This document shows, one piece after another, positions 17,632 to 27,278 of a DNA stretch of 64,000 nt. The stretch spans positions 124,001-188,000 of the forward strand of contig NZ_PJBC01000001.1 in the NCBI RefSeq assembly GCF_002836515.1, written 5' to 3'. Each line of letters begins with the position of its first letter. Position 1 is the stretch's first letter. This DNA is from Pseudomonas sp. Choline-02u-1 (GTDB lineage: Bacteria > Pseudomonadota > Gammaproteobacteria > Pseudomonadales > Pseudomonadaceae). A program made the position numbers and the translations under genes. The notes beneath the pieces were generated by a model. It was given only the letters and a program-made list of their open reading frames with translations. It had not been told where the DNA came from and searched no databases.

Positions 17632-18339
17632 CTACAATTCCCACGCAAATGGATTGAACAGATAGCCCTTGCCCCACACGGTCTTGATGCAGACCGGCTC
17701 GCGAGGGTTGTCCTTGAGTTTGTTGCGCAATTTGCTGATGTAGACGTCGACGCTGCGGTTGAGCCCGTCGAACGCAATACCGCGCATGCGGTTGAGTATG
17801 TCGTCACGCGAAAGAATCTTGCCCGCCGCGCTGGCGAGCAACCAGAGCAGCTCGAACTCCATGGTGGTCAGCTCGATCAGCTCACCGGCCAAGCGCACTT
17901 CACGGCAACTGCGGTCGATGCTCAATTGCCCGAACTCAAGCGAACTGACCACGCTGGTGTCCGGCATCTGTCGCCGTTGCAACGCCCGCAACCGCGCGAG
18001 CAATACCGGCGGTTTGATCGGTTTGATCACGTAATCGTCAGCGCCTGATTCCAGGCCGAGAATGTGATCGAGGTCGTCTTCCTTGGCCGTGAGGATGACG
18101 ATCGGCGTATCCGACACGCTGCGAATTTCCCGGCAGACCTGCAACCCGCTCTGCCCCGGCAACATTAGATCCAGCACCACCATTTTCGGCTTGAATTCGA
18201 GAAACGCCGCCACGGCCAGATCGCCGCGATGCACCGTGCGTACCTCGTAGCCGTGTTGCTCAAGAAAGTGTGCGATCAGTGCGGAGAGACGTTCGTCGTC
18301 TTCGACCAGCAGAACTTTGCCGAAACCCAGGTTATCCAT
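17632..18339 (-). CDS. OmpR-family response regulator, RstA-like
   Basis: 235 residues from the ATG at 18339 (a TTG at 18354 is open but less likely). Receiver domain with phospho-acceptor Asp57 in VVLDLMLPG, then a winged-helix output domain (LTTMEFELLWLL, SVDVYISKLRNKL, VWGKGYLF). Partner of the kinase gene that starts on the next base. First gene of the two-gene unit. Confidence 0.92.
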   Translation of the reverse strand: MDNLGFGKVLLVEDDERLSALIAHFLEQHGYEVRTVHRGDLAVAAFLEFKPKMVVLDLMLPGQSGLQVCREIRSVSDTPIVILTAKEDDLDHILGLESGADDYVIKPIKPPVLLARLRALQRRQMPDTSVVSSLEFGQLSIDRSCREVRLAGELIELTTMEFELLWLLASAAGKILSRDDILNRMRGIAFDGLNRSVDVYISKLRNKLKDNPREPVCIKTVWGKGYLFNPFAWEL

Positions 18340-18418
18340 AACGACCGTTGCCAAGCCAAACGTGGAAGGGCCGATATTATGCGGGCATTCATCGAACAGG
18401 CGATGACGGCAGACAGCA

Positions 18419-18443
18419 AAAACCGGCCACGCGGGCCGGTTTT
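18419..18443. terminator. Terminator after miaE
   Basis: AAAACCGGCC pairs with GGCCGGTTTT over a five-base loop, with TTTTTGC on the minus strand. It separates leftward miaE from the two-component unit. Confidence 0.8.
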
Positions 18444-18516
18444 CGGTGATGTTTCATTCTCTTAAGAGTTTTTTACAATCAGACGATGATGTTCGTTTTT
18501 TGTAGGAGCTGCCCCG

Positions 18517-19125
18517 TCATGCGGCGACCGGAACACCGCTGTGGAAGCGGAATTCCTCGTCCGGCGATTCGATCAGTTCCTGCTCGGCCGCGCGGACGCG
18601 CTCGATCACCTGCGCGACATCCTTGGCATCACCATACTGATAGGCCAGTTTCAGATAACCCTGAAAATGCCGCGCCTCGCTTTTCAGCAGACCGAAATAG
18701 AATTTGCCCAGTTCTTCATCCAGATGCGGCACCAGTGCTTCGAAGCGTTCGCAACTGCGCGCTTCGATGAAGGCACCGACGACCAGCGTATCCACCAGTT
18801 TCACCGGTTCGTGACTGCGCACCACTTTGCGCAGGCCCGAGGCGTAACGGCCGGCGTGCAGTTGACGCAGCTCGATCTTGCGCCGCTTCATGATGCGCAT
18901 GACCTGCTCGTGGTGCACCAGTTCTTCCCGGGCCAGACGCGACATCATGTTGATCAGGTCGACATGGGCGTGGTACTTGGCAATCAGGCTCAGCGCCGTG
19001 CTGGCGGCCTTGAACTCGCAGTTCTTGTGATCGATCAGCAGGGTTTCCTGGTCGGCCAATGCCGCCTGGACCCAGGCGTCGGGCGTGCGGCAGCCAAGGA
19101 ATTCGTGGATTTCGGGAAGGATCAT
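18517..19125 (-). CDS. miaE: tRNA-(ms2io6A37) hydroxylase
   Basis: 202 residues from the ATG at 19125 (GTG at 19134 is an alternative). A ferritin-like diiron oxygenase that hydroxylates the isopentenyl side chain of ms2i6A37 in tRNAs reading UNN codons. Iron-ligand motifs are ELVHHEQ and SEARHFQGY (ExxH each) with extra glutamates in EFKAAS and IEARSCERF. Transcribed divergently from the Usp gene. Confidence 0.94.
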   Translation of the reverse strand: MILPEIHEFLGCRTPDAWVQAALADQETLLIDHKNCEFKAASTALSLIAKYHAHVDLINMMSRLAREELVHHEQVMRIMKRRKIELRQLHAGRYASGLRKVVRSHEPVKLVDTLVVGAFIEARSCERFEALVPHLDEELGKFYFGLLKSEARHFQGYLKLAYQYGDAKDVAQVIERVRAAEQELIESPDEEFRFHSGVPVAA

Positions 19126-19202
19126 GGGGCTCACGGTAAAAAGGTGTTCGAGCGAAAGGCGCCGATTATACCGGCCTGCCCGCAGACCACCAGCAGCGGC
19201 TG

Positions 19203-19245
19203 TTGATATGCATCAAGTCGCAGACGTTCGGGTAGCAACTATAGT
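19203..19245 (+). promoter_or_regulatory. Anr/FNR box and -10 element of the Usp gene
   Basis: A perfect FNR-class site TTGATATGCATCAA (19203-19216) is followed by a -10-like CTATAGT (19239-19245). If transcription starts near 19252 the box is centred at about -42, the class II activation position. In Pseudomonas the regulator would be Anr, and oxygen limitation should induce the gene. Confidence 0.82.
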
Positions 19246-19285
19246 TGTGCAACGCCGTGCCTTTTCTTTGCTGGAGACTCCGCTC

Positions 19286-20149
19286 ATGCAAGCCATTCGC
19301 AGCATTCTGGTGGTCATCGAACCTGAACATGCGCAAAGCCTGGCGCTCAAGCGCGCCAAGCTGATCGCCGGCGTCACTCAGGCCCACCTGCATCTACTGG
19401 TATGCGACAAGAAGCATGATCACGCTGGGCTGCTCAGCGTGCTCAAGGCTGCATTGCTCGCCGAAGGCTACAGCGTGACCACCGAACAGGCATGGAACGA
19501 GAGCCTGCACGAAACCATCATCGATGTGCAGCAGGCCGAGGGTTGCGGTCTGGTAATCAAGCAGCACTTTCCCGACAGCTCACTGAAAAAGGCTCTGCTG
19601 ACCCCGGCCGACTGGAAGTTGCTGCGCCACTGCCCTACTCCGGTGCTGCTGGTGAAAACCGCTGGTTCGTGGAAGGACAAGGTCATCCTCGCGGCTGTTG
19701 ATGTTGGTAATGCCGACGGTGAGCACCGGCATTTGCACAGCACCATCATTGATCATGGCTACGACATCGCCAGCCTGGCCAAGGCGCATCTGCATGTGAT
19801 AACCGCGCATCCGTCACCGATGCTCTCGGCAGCCGATCCGACGTTTCAGCTCAAATCGACCATAGAAGCCAAATATCGCGAACAGTGTCGGGCGTTCCAG
19901 GCGGAGTTCGATGTCGATGACGAGCACCTGCACATCGAGGAAGGCCCGGCGGATGTGCTGATCCCGTTCATGGCGCACAAGCTCCAGGCCGCGGTAACGG
20001 TGATTGGCACGGTGGCGCGCAGCGGCCTGACAGGTGCGTTGATCGGCAATACCGCCGAAGCAGTGTTGGATGCGCTTGAGAGCGATGTGCTGGTGCTCAA
20101 GCCGCAGGAAGTTGAGGATCATCTGGTGGAATTGACCGTGAAACATTAA
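19286..20149 (+). CDS. Tandem universal stress protein (UspE-like)
   Basis: 287 residues from the ATG at 19286; the longer open frame has no suitable start. Two UspA domains lie in tandem, about 1-140 and 150-283. The second keeps the ATP-loop-like pattern GTVARSGLTGALIGNTAEAVL; the first is diverged there. Pseudomonas Usp proteins under Anr support survival of anaerobic energy stress, and the Anr box upstream fits that. Monocistronic, closed by a long palindrome. Confidence 0.92.
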   Translation: MQAIRSILVVIEPEHAQSLALKRAKLIAGVTQAHLHLLVCDKKHDHAGLLSVLKAALLAEGYSVTTEQAWNESLHETIIDVQQAEGCGLVIKQHFPDSSLKKALLTPADWKLLRHCPTPVLLVKTAGSWKDKVILAAVDVGNADGEHRHLHSTIIDHGYDIASLAKAHLHVITAHPSPMLSAADPTFQLKSTIEAKYREQCRAFQAEFDVDDEHLHIEEGPADVLIPFMAHKLQAAVTVIGTVARSGLTGALIGNTAEAVLDALESDVLVLKPQEVEDHLVELTVKH

Positions 20150-20150
20150 A

Positions 20151-20233
20151 AGCAAAAGATCGCAGCCTTCGGCAGCTCCTGCGGGTAGAACGCATTCCCA
20201 TGTAGGAGCGGCCGAAGGCTGCGATCTTTTGCT
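20151..20233. repeat. Long palindrome with 23-base perfect arms (bidirectional terminator)
   Basis: Positions 20151-20173 are the exact reverse complement of 20211-20233, and the interior (GCTCCTGC / GTAGGAGC) also pairs. It begins just after the Usp stop and ends just before the convergent DUF1289 gene. Its core AAGATCGCAGCC recurs at 42500-42537. Confidence 0.85.
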
Positions 20234-20235
20234 GT

Positions 20236-20706
20236 TCAGGCGCCAAAGGCGTCTTTGAGGAAACCGGGGGCGATGTAGCGCTGATAATGCGCTTCCGACA
20301 GCAGGAAGAACTCACGATCAATGGCGTCACGCAGTTCCGGCAGGTTCCAGTCGCGGAACTCCGGCAGCAACACCATCCCGTACGCTTCCAGATTAACGAT
20401 CACCCGCGCGCCCCGGGCAATCAACTGATAGGCCCAGCAATATTCCGACTGATGCGGTACGAAGCGGATCTTGCGCTGCTCCAGCTGCTCGCGCAGCCGC
20501 GCCGGGTCGAAGATCTCGACCTTGCTCGCCATCACTTGTGACAGCAATTGCTCCAGACGCAGCCAGACCGCGCGCTTTTCCTCCTCGTTGTACCCATTCC
20601 AATGGATCACTTCGTGGTGGAAACGCTTGCAGCCACGGCACACCAGGTCACCGTAAACGGTGGAGCAGAGGCCGACGCAGGGGGTCTTGATGGTCTGATT
20701 GGGCAT
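20236..20706 (-). CDS. DUF1289-containing protein
   Basis: 156 residues from the ATG at 20706 (MPNQTIKTPCVGLC); an ATG at 20721 would add five. The N-terminus holds the DUF1289 cysteine motif CVGLC-X8-CRGCKR, probably a small metal site. The remaining 100 residues (FDPARLREQLEQ, FVPHQSEYCWAYQLIARG) form a separate unnamed domain. Function unknown. Confidence 0.82.
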   Translation of the reverse strand: MPNQTIKTPCVGLCSTVYGDLVCRGCKRFHHEVIHWNGYNEEEKRAVWLRLEQLLSQVMASKVEIFDPARLREQLEQRKIRFVPHQSEYCWAYQLIARGARVIVNLEAYGMVLLPEFRDWNLPELRDAIDREFFLLSEAHYQRYIAPGFLKDAFGA

Positions 20707-21173
20707 AAATGGGCAGAACACTGAAACGCGGAACAGGCCGGCATGTTAGCCCTTTGTCGGGCATTGATCACCCCTCAAACAGCAAGGTCTCGCCAGCGCC
20801 TCACGTTTGCTCCGGCCGCGCTTATTGCCACGAAAGTCCAATAGAGCGCGACTTACCTTTAAATTTTTTTTGCCGTAGAATCAGCCAGCCTTTTAAGGCG
20901 CCAATGTCCGTTAGAAGCTGTTTTCAAAGCGTCACGAGCACAGTCGTTCCTTCAGAGCGGTGTTGGCGAAGGGTTTTTCCAGCGGGGAAAAGCCCAACGC
21001 CAACCCTCATCAGCTCCCCGTTCTGCAGGCGTAAAACTTTGAAAGCAGCTTCTGTAAGGAATTGCCGGTAATTCTGGCCGAACGACCCACAACGTCGTGA
21101 CGCGCATGAGTACGGCAATTTCGGGATGAGCGTCCCGGACACCCATTTGGGACCACTGATGAGGGTAATAACT
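20707..21173. other. Leader/promoter region of acnB with nested palindrome
   Basis: No gene. The outer arms AGAAGCTGTTTTCAAAG (20913-20929) and CTTTGAAAGCAGCTTCT (21037-21053) match at 16 of 17 positions. Within them GTTGGCG (20962-20968) pairs with CGCCAAC (20998-21004), and inside that GGGTTTTTCC (20971-20980) pairs with GGAAAAGCCC (20986-20995). This could be a miniature mobile palindrome or a structured acnB leader; one copy only in the window. Confidence 0.65.
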
Positions 21174-23783
21174 GTGCTTGAAGCCTACCGCAAACATATC
21201 GAAGAGCGTGCAGCCCTGGGTATCGTTCCCCAGCCGCTTAACGCCGAACAAACAGCAGGCCTGATCGAGCTGCTGAAAAACCCTCCGGCTGGCGAAGAAG
21301 CTTTCCTCGTTGACCTGATCACCAATCGCGTACCGCCTGGAGTGGACGAAGCCGCCTACGTCAAGGCCGGCTTCCTGTCTGCCCTGGCCAAGGGCGAAGC
21401 CTCCTCCCCTCTGCTGGACAAGAAACGCGCTGTCGAACTGCTCGGCACCATGCAGGGCGGCTACAACATCGTCACTCTGGTTGAACTGCTGGACGACGCC
21501 GAGCTGGCGCCAGTCGCCGCCGAAGAACTCAAGCACACCCTGCTGATGTTCGATGCTTTCCACGACGTCGCGGAAAAAGCCAAGAACGGCAACGTTCACG
21601 CCAAGGCCGTGCTGCAATCCTGGGCTGACGGCGAGTGGTTCAAGAAGCGCCCGGTGCTGGCCGACAAGATCAGCCTGCGCGTATTCAAGGTCACCGGCGA
21701 AACCAACACCGACGACCTCTCCCCTGCGCCAGACGCCTGGTCGCGTCCTGACATCCCGCTGCACGCCCTGGCCATGCTGAAAATGGCCCGTGACGGCATC
21801 GTTCCGGACGAGCAAGGCAAGACCGGCCCGATGAAGCAGATCGAAGAAATGCGCGGCCAGGGTTTCCCGATCGCCTACGTCGGTGACGTGGTCGGTACCG
21901 GTTCCTCGCGTAAATCGGCAACCAACTCGGTGCTGTGGTTCTTCGGCGACGACATCCCGTACGTGCCGAACAAGCGCGCTGGCGGTTTCTGCTTCGGCAG
22001 CAAGATCGCTCCGATCTTCTACAACACCATGGAAGATGCCGGCGCCCTGCCGATCGAGTTCGACGTGTCGAACATGAACATGGGCGATGTGATCGACCTG
22101 TACCCGCACGCTGGCAAAGTCTGCAAGCACGGTACCGACGAAGTCATCACCACCTTCGAAATGAAAACCCCGGTGCTGCTGGACGAAGTCCGTGCCGGCG
22201 GTCGTATCCCGCTGATCATTGGCCGGGGCCTGACCGAGAAGGCTCGTGCCGAACTGGGTCTGCCGGCATTCGATCTGTTCAAGAAGCCTGAAGCTCCGGC
22301 TGAAAGCACCAAGGGTTTCACCCTGGCGCAGAAAATGGTCGGCAAGGCCTGCGGTCTGGCAGAAGGCCAAGGCGTTCGTCCTGGCACCTACTGCGAACCG
22401 AAGATGACCACCGTGGGTTCTCAGGACACCACAGGTCCGATGACCCGTGACGAACTGAAAGACCTGGCGTGCCTGGGCTTCTCGGCTGATCTGGTGATGC
22501 AGTCGTTCTGCCACACCGCGGCTTATCCAAAGCCGATCGACGTGACCACCCACCACACGCTGCCTGACTTCATCATGACCCGTGGCGGCGTTTCCCTGCG
22601 TCCGGGCGACGGCATCATCCACTCGTGGCTGAACCGCATGCTGCTGCCGGACACCGTCGGTACCGGTGGTGACTCGCACACCCGCTTCCCGATGGGCATC
22701 TCGTTCCCGGCCGGTTCCGGTCTGGTCGCGTTCGCCGCTGCCACTGGTGTAATGCCACTGGACATGCCGGAATCGATCCTGGTGCGTTTCAAAGGCAAGA
22801 TGAAACCTGGCATCACCCTGCGTGACCTGGTTCATGCCATTCCGTACTTCGCTATCCAGAACGGTCTGCTGACCGTCGAGAAGAAAGGCAAGAAAAACGC
22901 CTTCTCCGGCCGCATCCTGGAAATCGAAGGCCTGGAAGGTCTGACCCTGGAGCAGGCGTTCGAACTGTCCGACGCCTCGGCCGAACGTTCGGCTGCCGGT
23001 TGCACCATCAAGCTGTCGAAAGAGTCGATTACCGAGTACCTGCAGTCCAACATCACCCTGCTGCGCTGGATGATCGGCGAAGGCTACGGCGATGCACGTA
23101 CTCTGGAGCGTCGTGCTCAGGCGATGGAAGCCTGGATCGCCAACCCGGAACTGATGGAAGCCGATGCCGACGCCGAATACGCCGAAGTCATCGAAATCGA
23201 TCTGGCCGAGATCAACGAGCCTGTGCTCTGCGCGCCTAACGATCCGGACGACGCCCGTCTGCTGTCCAGCGTTGCTGGCGAGAAGATCGACGAAGTGTTC
23301 ATCGGTTCGTGCATGACCAACATCGGTCACTTCCGCGCTGCCGGTAAACTGCTGGATCAGGTCAAGGGTCAGCTGCCAACCCGTCTGTGGCTGTCGCCGC
23401 CGACCAAGATGGACGCTCACCAACTGACCGAAGAAGGCTACTACGGCATCTACGGCAAGGCTGGCGCACGCATGGAAATGCCAGGCTGCTCGCTGTGCAT
23501 GGGTAACCAGGCACGCGTTGAGCCGAACAGCACCGTGGTGTCGACGTCGACCCGTAACTTCCCGAACCGTCTGGGCGACGGCGCGAACGTCTACCTGGCC
23601 TCGGCTGAGCTGGCGTCCGTTGCTTCGATCCTGGGTCGCCTGCCGACCGTCGAGGAGTACATGGAATACGCTGGCAAGATCGACAGCATGGCGGCCGATG
23701 TCTACCGCTACCTGTCCTTCGACCAGATCGCCGAGTTCCGTGAGGCTGCTGCGAACGCCAAGATCCCGGTCGTTCAAGCCTAA
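21174..23783 (+). CDS. acnB: Aconitate hydratase B
   Basis: 869 residues from a GTG at 21174 with GAGG nine bases upstream, giving the conserved N-terminus (M)[12 protein letters not shown]; the frame is open to 21126. Isomerises citrate and isocitrate in the TCA cycle, probably also 2-methylaconitate in the methylcitrate route. [4Fe-4S] ligands are in [10 protein letters not shown] and CSLCMGNQ. The HEAT-like and swivel domains precede the catalytic core, the AcnB order. Codon use is strongly biased (cgt, ctg, ggc), as expected for a highly expressed gene. Confidence 0.97.
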   Translation: MLEAYRKHIEERAALGIVPQPLNAEQTAGLIELLKNPPAGEEAFLVDLITNRVPPGVDEAAYVKAGFLSALAKGEASSPLLDKKRAVELLGTMQGGYNIVTLVELLDDAELAPVAAEELKHTLLMFDAFHDVAEKAKNGNVHAKAVLQSWADGEWFKKRPVLADKISLRVFKVTGETNTDDLSPAPDAWSRPDIPLHALAMLKMARDGIVPDEQGKTGPMKQIEEMRGQGFPIAYVGDVVGTGSSRKSATNSVLWFFGDDIPYVPNKRAGGFCFGSKIAPIFYNTMEDAGALPIEFDVSNMNMGDVIDLYPHAGKVCKHGTDEVITTFEMKTPVLLDEVRAGGRIPLIIGRGLTEKARAELGLPAFDLFKKPEAPAESTKGFTLAQKMVGKACGLAEGQGVRPGTYCEPKMTTVGSQDTTGPMTRDELKDLACLGFSADLVMQSFCHTAAYPKPIDVTTHHTLPDFIMTRGGVSLRPGDGIIHSWLNRMLLPDTVGTGGDSHTRFPMGISFPAGSGLVAFAAATGVMPLDMPESILVRFKGKMKPGITLRDLVHAIPYFAIQNGLLTVEKKGKKNAFSGRILEIEGLEGLTLEQAFELSDASAERSAAGCTIKLSKESITEYLQSNITLLRWMIGEGYGDARTLERRAQAMEAWIANPELMEADADAEYAEVIEIDLAEINEPVLCAPNDPDDARLLSSVAGEKIDEVFIGSCMTNIGHFRAAGKLLDQVKGQLPTRLWLSPPTKMDAHQLTEEGYYGIYGKAGARMEMPGCSLCMGNQARVEPNSTVVSTSTRNFPNRLGDGANVYLASAELASVASILGRLPTVEEYMEYAGKIDSMAADVYRYLSFDQIAEFREAAANAKIPVVQA

Positions 23784-23796
23784 CGCTGCAACGCAA

Positions 23797-23836
23797 TAAA
23801 AAACGCCGCCCATCGTGAGATGAGCGGCGTTTTTTT
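23797..23836 (+). terminator. acnB terminator
   Basis: CGCCGC and CATC pair with GATG and GCGGCG around a GTGA loop, flanked by an A-run and a T-run; 14 bases past the stop. Confidence 0.9.
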
Positions 23837-23846
23837 ATGCCTGTGC

Positions 23847-23955
23847 TGATCGTTCCCACGCTCTGCGTGGGAACGCCTCCTGTGACGCTCCGCGTCACGC
23901 CTGGGAACGCAGAGCGTCCCGGGCTTCATTCCCACGCGGAGCGTGGGAACGATCA
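23847..23955. repeat. 109-base palindromic repeat, copy 2
   Basis: Same family as 13063-13166: outer TGATCGTTCCCACGCTCTGC with complement, inner GACGCTCCGCGTC. Between the convergent acnB and permease genes. Confidence 0.85.
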
Positions 23956-23956
23956 C

Positions 23957-25237
23957 TCACACGGCCAGTTTGTAAACCAGCGCTGAAATCGCCACCAGAC
24001 CAACAGCCGTGACAAACACATTCGACGCCTGCCCGCGATAGCGCGCCATCGCTGGTACCTTGCGAATTGCGTACATCGGCATCAGGAACAGTATCGCTGC
24101 GATCACCGGCCCCCCGATGGTTTCGATCATGCCCAGAATGCTCGGATTAAGCGTCGCGACAATCCAGCAGATCACCAGCATCAACGCTGCCACGATGCGA
24201 TCAAGCGCTTTGGCCCCCGGGCGTTTGCCGCTTTTGACGATCAACCCTTTGAGACCTTCGCTGGCACCGATGTAGTGACCGAGGAACGACTTGGAGATCG
24301 CCACAAAAGCAATCAGCGGCGCCGCAAAAGCGATGGTCGGATTACTGAAATGGTTGGCCAGGTAAGACAGGATCGACAGGTTCTGCGCCTTGGCCTCAGC
24401 CAGTTGTGCCGGCGACAGTGTCAGCACGCAACTGAACACGAAGAACATCACCATCAGCACCATCAGTGCATGCGCGCGCGCGAGAATCTGCGAGCTGCGT
24501 TCTTCAGCGTGTTCGCCATAACGGCGTTTCTGATCAACCGCGAACGCCGAAATGATCGGCGAGTGATTGAACGAGAACACCATCACCGTAATTGCCAGCC
24601 AAAGCGTGTGCAGCAGCGCGGACGGCGCCGGCACTTGCGAGGCGGTGGTGAGGATGCCGCCGTTCCAGTGCGGAATCAGGTACACGGCGAGAAACAGCAG
24701 CGCAACGATGAACGGATAGACCATCAGGCTCATGGCCTTGACGATCGCCTGTTCACCGCAGCGCACCACGGCCAGCAGGCCGAGAATCAACACGAACGAC
24801 AGCAGCACGCGCGGCGGCGGCGTGATGTGCAGTTGGTGTTCGAGGAAACTGGCGACCGTGTTGGTCAGGCCGACGCTGTAGATCAACAGGATCGGGAAGA
24901 TAGCGAAGAAGTAGAGCAACGTGATCAACGCGCCGGCCTTGATGCCGAAATGCTGCTCGACCACCTCGGTGATATCGGCGCCTTCGCGGCCGGACAGCAC
25001 AAAACGGGTCAGGCCACGGTGTGCGTAGAACGTCATCGGGAACGCCAGCAGCGCGAGGATCACCAGCGGCCAGAAGCCCCCCAGCCCTGCGTTGATCGGC
25101 AAAAACAGGGTGCCGGCGCCAATTGCCGTCCCAAACAGTCCCAGCATCCAGGTGGTGTCCTGGCGATTCCAGCTCGAAAGTTCAGCAGGTGCTGCTGCGT
25201 CGAAGCGCTTTTCGAGGCTATTGGCCTGATCATTCAT
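23957..25237 (-). CDS. HAAAP-family amino acid permease (SdaC/serine transporter-like)
   Basis: 426 residues from the ATG at 25237 (GGAG nine bases upstream); the open frame to 25561 is upstream DNA. Eleven hydrophobic segments. The first holds [19 protein letters not shown], the signature of the hydroxy/aromatic amino acid permease family; length and motifs match SdaC, a serine:H+ symporter. No serine deaminase gene adjoins, so serine is the best guess only. Confidence 0.87.
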   Translation of the reverse strand: MNDQANSLEKRFDAAAPAELSSWNRQDTTWMLGLFGTAIGAGTLFLPINAGLGGFWPLVILALLAFPMTFYAHRGLTRFVLSGREGADITEVVEQHFGIKAGALITLLYFFAIFPILLIYSVGLTNTVASFLEHQLHITPPPRVLLSFVLILGLLAVVRCGEQAIVKAMSLMVYPFIVALLFLAVYLIPHWNGGILTTASQVPAPSALLHTLWLAITVMVFSFNHSPIISAFAVDQKRRYGEHAEERSSQILARAHALMVLMVMFFVFSCVLTLSPAQLAEAKAQNLSILSYLANHFSNPTIAFAAPLIAFVAISKSFLGHYIGASEGLKGLIVKSGKRPGAKALDRIVAALMLVICWIVATLNPSILGMIETIGGPVIAAILFLMPMYAIRKVPAMARYRGQASNVFVTAVGLVAISALVYKLAV

Positions 25238-25578
25238 CCGGTCGGATCTCCGCATTCCGGTCACTTGCCACTCGGTCAGGACGCGTCGGAAAAAACCGAC
25301 AGACATGCTCCGGCCGAAACAGGGGCGCGATTCTCCGTGATAAATCAACACAAGCAAAGACTTAGCTGAGGAATGGTTGTGCGGAGCAGATTGATGGGTA
25401 GTCGTTTTCAGCAATGTTTTTGCCGTTTTCAGCCACGTTAAATGTCGTTTTCCGACTCCGCTTACAAATTCCACGTAGTCCGCTTCATACACGGAATCCG
25501 ACATATTCCGGACCAACCACCTACCAGAATCCCGCCGTTGATCTAGCGTGATAGAAGCCACAACCCAAGGAGGCTGTC
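25238..25578. promoter_or_regulatory. Divergent promoter region with three phased direct repeats
   Basis: No gene. GTCGTTTTCAGC (25401-25412), GCCGTTTTCAGC (25422-25433) and GTCGTTTTCCGA (25444-25455) recur at 21- and 22-base steps, two helical turns. They lie 165-220 bases before the permease start and 125-180 before the tautomerase start. Binding protein unknown. Confidence 0.55.
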
Positions 25579-25962
25579 ATGCCACTGGTTCGTATTGATA
25601 TCCAGCGAAACCCCGACCCCATTTTCGCCAGACGCATCGGCGAACAGATCTACGCCGCCCTGCGCACCTGTATTGATGTGCCGGAGCACGACAATTTTCA
25701 GATTCTCAACGAGCACGACAGCCAGCACTTCGTGTATGACCCTCACTACCTCGGCATCCCGCGCACCGACGGCGTGGTGTTCATCCAGATCACCATCAGC
25801 GAAGGCCGCAGCGTGGAGAAGAAACAATTGCTGTTCAAAACCATTGCTGAAAGTCTGCATGCGCAATTGGGCATCCGACTGGAGGATGTGTTCATCAATT
25901 TGCTGGAGGTAAAGAAAGAGAACTGGTCGTTCGGCAATGGCGTCGCGCAATACGTCACATAA
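25579..25962 (+). CDS. Tautomerase superfamily protein
   Basis: 127 residues after an AAGGAGG site. Pro2, which becomes the N-terminal catalytic proline after Met removal, is followed by VRIDIQRN. Length about 127 fits the double-length tautomerases such as malonate semialdehyde decarboxylase-like proteins, not the 60-residue 4-oxalocrotonate type. ENWSFGNGVAQYV near the end is typical of the group. Substrate unknown; single gene. Confidence 0.85.
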   Translation: MPLVRIDIQRNPDPIFARRIGEQIYAALRTCIDVPEHDNFQILNEHDSQHFVYDPHYLGIPRTDGVVFIQITISEGRSVEKKQLLFKTIAESLHAQLGIRLEDVFINLLEVKKENWSFGNGVAQYVT

Positions 25963-26190
25963 AATTTTGAACCAACTTGAAACATTACCAGCAATAACTT
26001 TCAGACTAATCCTACAAATTAGAACGCGATTAATTTAGAGACAAATTAATACAAAAAACACAGATCACTTAGTTTGTTACAAGCAGCTACCTCACTCTTG
26101 AGCTACTTTCAAATCTCTGCCTATATTTCCTGCGCTTGAACCTGAATGACCACACTCTGTATTCACGCGAACTGATAACGAGGATGACTC

Positions 26191-26673
26191 ATGATTAAAC
26201 ACAACAAAATCCGATTACTATTTGCAGCGCTGTTGATACCCATTGCGAGCGCCCAGGCCGACATCCGCGATCTAGGCTCCTCTCCCCGCTGGCTGACCAC
26301 CAAGGTGTACGTCGAAGGCGCTCCGCAGACTGACGTGAAAGAGAAATACCCTGGCGTCGTTGGAATATCGACTTGGGACCCCGAAACAAACCGCTACGAA
26401 TTCTTCTATACCGACACTGGCGAATCCAAATACAACAACGGTGGTGGCGGTTATTTCTTCGTGACCGGCGATCAGAAAAAGCATGTTCTGGTACCGGACA
26501 TCGGCCCAACCAAATCTATTGTCCGACGCCTGGAGACCCTGAATAAAAACGAATTTACCTATTCTCGCGAAGTGCCTCGCGACATGATTGAAAGCAATCC
26601 ACCTGTACGCATTCATGTAGTTCACGCGCCCTATACCGGAAGCGTAAAAACAAACTCAGCCCTGCCGAAGTAA
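26191..26673 (+). CDS. Small exported protein, possible DUF4822 relative
   Basis: 160 residues. Signal peptide with cleavage after ASAQA (about residue 23), then DIRDLGSSPRWLTTKVYVEG, followed by a beta-rich stretch (GISTWDPETNRYEFFYTD) and a Gly-rich loop. The fold reminds me of DUF4822 proteins, at low certainty. First of a two-gene unit, 15 bases before another secreted protein, behind an unusually AT-rich 230-base leader. Role unknown. Confidence 0.75.
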   Translation: MIKHNKIRLLFAALLIPIASAQADIRDLGSSPRWLTTKVYVEGAPQTDVKEKYPGVVGISTWDPETNRYEFFYTDTGESKYNNGGGGYFFVTGDQKKHVLVPDIGPTKSIVRRLETLNKNEFTYSREVPRDMIESNPPVRIHVVHAPYTGSVKTNSALPK

Positions 26674-26688
26674 CTACTGGAATTCAAT

Positions 26689-27111
26689 ATGAGAAAGACA
26701 TTCAAGTCACTGCTGTTATCCACGGTACTGATGGCCGCTAGCCTAGTCGCTGTCAGCAGTGCGCAAGCCACCACGGCCCCGATCAAAGAAGCCGCCACTC
26801 ATAACACCATGATGCTCACGGTGTTTCTCAAACATGATCAGTCGCGCCCGCTCGGCGAACTCAAGGCACAACTTGCCCAGCAAGGCTTTTATAAAACCTT
26901 CCCGCCAGCCGGCGTCGAAGTGGTGAGTTGGAACATCATGATGGGCATCGGGCAGGTCGTTACCGTGCGCTTCCCGGCCTCTCGACTCGCAGAAGTGAAC
27001 CTGGCGCTGGAAAATACCGCGTGGGGGACCTACCGCACCGAGTTCTACCCCACCTATGATTTCAAACCGATCGCCCTGGCCGAACAGAGCAAAGCGCAAG
27101 CTGCCCAATGA
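26689..27111 (+). CDS. Small exported protein of unknown function
   Basis: 140 residues. Signal peptide ends near VSSAQA (about 27). The mature part NTMMLTVFLKHDQSRPLGELKAQLAQQGFYKTFPP looks like a small ferredoxin-like alpha/beta domain. No family recognised. It follows the previous secreted protein by 15 bases and is probably co-expressed with it. A perfect stem-loop follows. Confidence 0.75.
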   Translation: MRKTFKSLLLSTVLMAASLVAVSSAQATTAPIKEAATHNTMMLTVFLKHDQSRPLGELKAQLAQQGFYKTFPPAGVEVVSWNIMMGIGQVVTVRFPASRLAEVNLALENTAWGTYRTEFYPTYDFKPIALAEQSKAQAAQ

Positions 27112-27116
27112 GATCG

Positions 27117-27150
27117 CCCGCACACCGGATCACCGGTGTGCGGGTTCTTG
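27117..27150 (+). terminator. Stem-loop terminator
   Basis: CCCGCACACCGG pairs with CCGGTGTGCGGG around ATCA, followed by TTCTTGCTTCTTG. Directly after the two-gene secreted unit; T-run is interrupted. Confidence 0.7.
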
Positions 27151-27278
27151 CTTCTTGCTTGAAGCCGTCCAGAATCAGAGCATCACCGCACGAATGCAAC
27201 GATTGCCAAGCCGCTGCGGATTCAGCACTCTGAGCCGACGTTCGCGACCTACCCGCCGCCAATCACAGGAGCCGCGCA

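Noticed and set aside
20952..23813. 953-residue frame opposite acnB
   Set aside because: It mirrors a highly expressed, strongly codon-biased gene; the translation is low in complexity and has no family marks.
25238..25561. 108-residue N-terminal extension of the SdaC-like permease
   Set aside because: The ATG at 25237 has a good site and gives family length; the extension spans the phased repeats of a promoter region.
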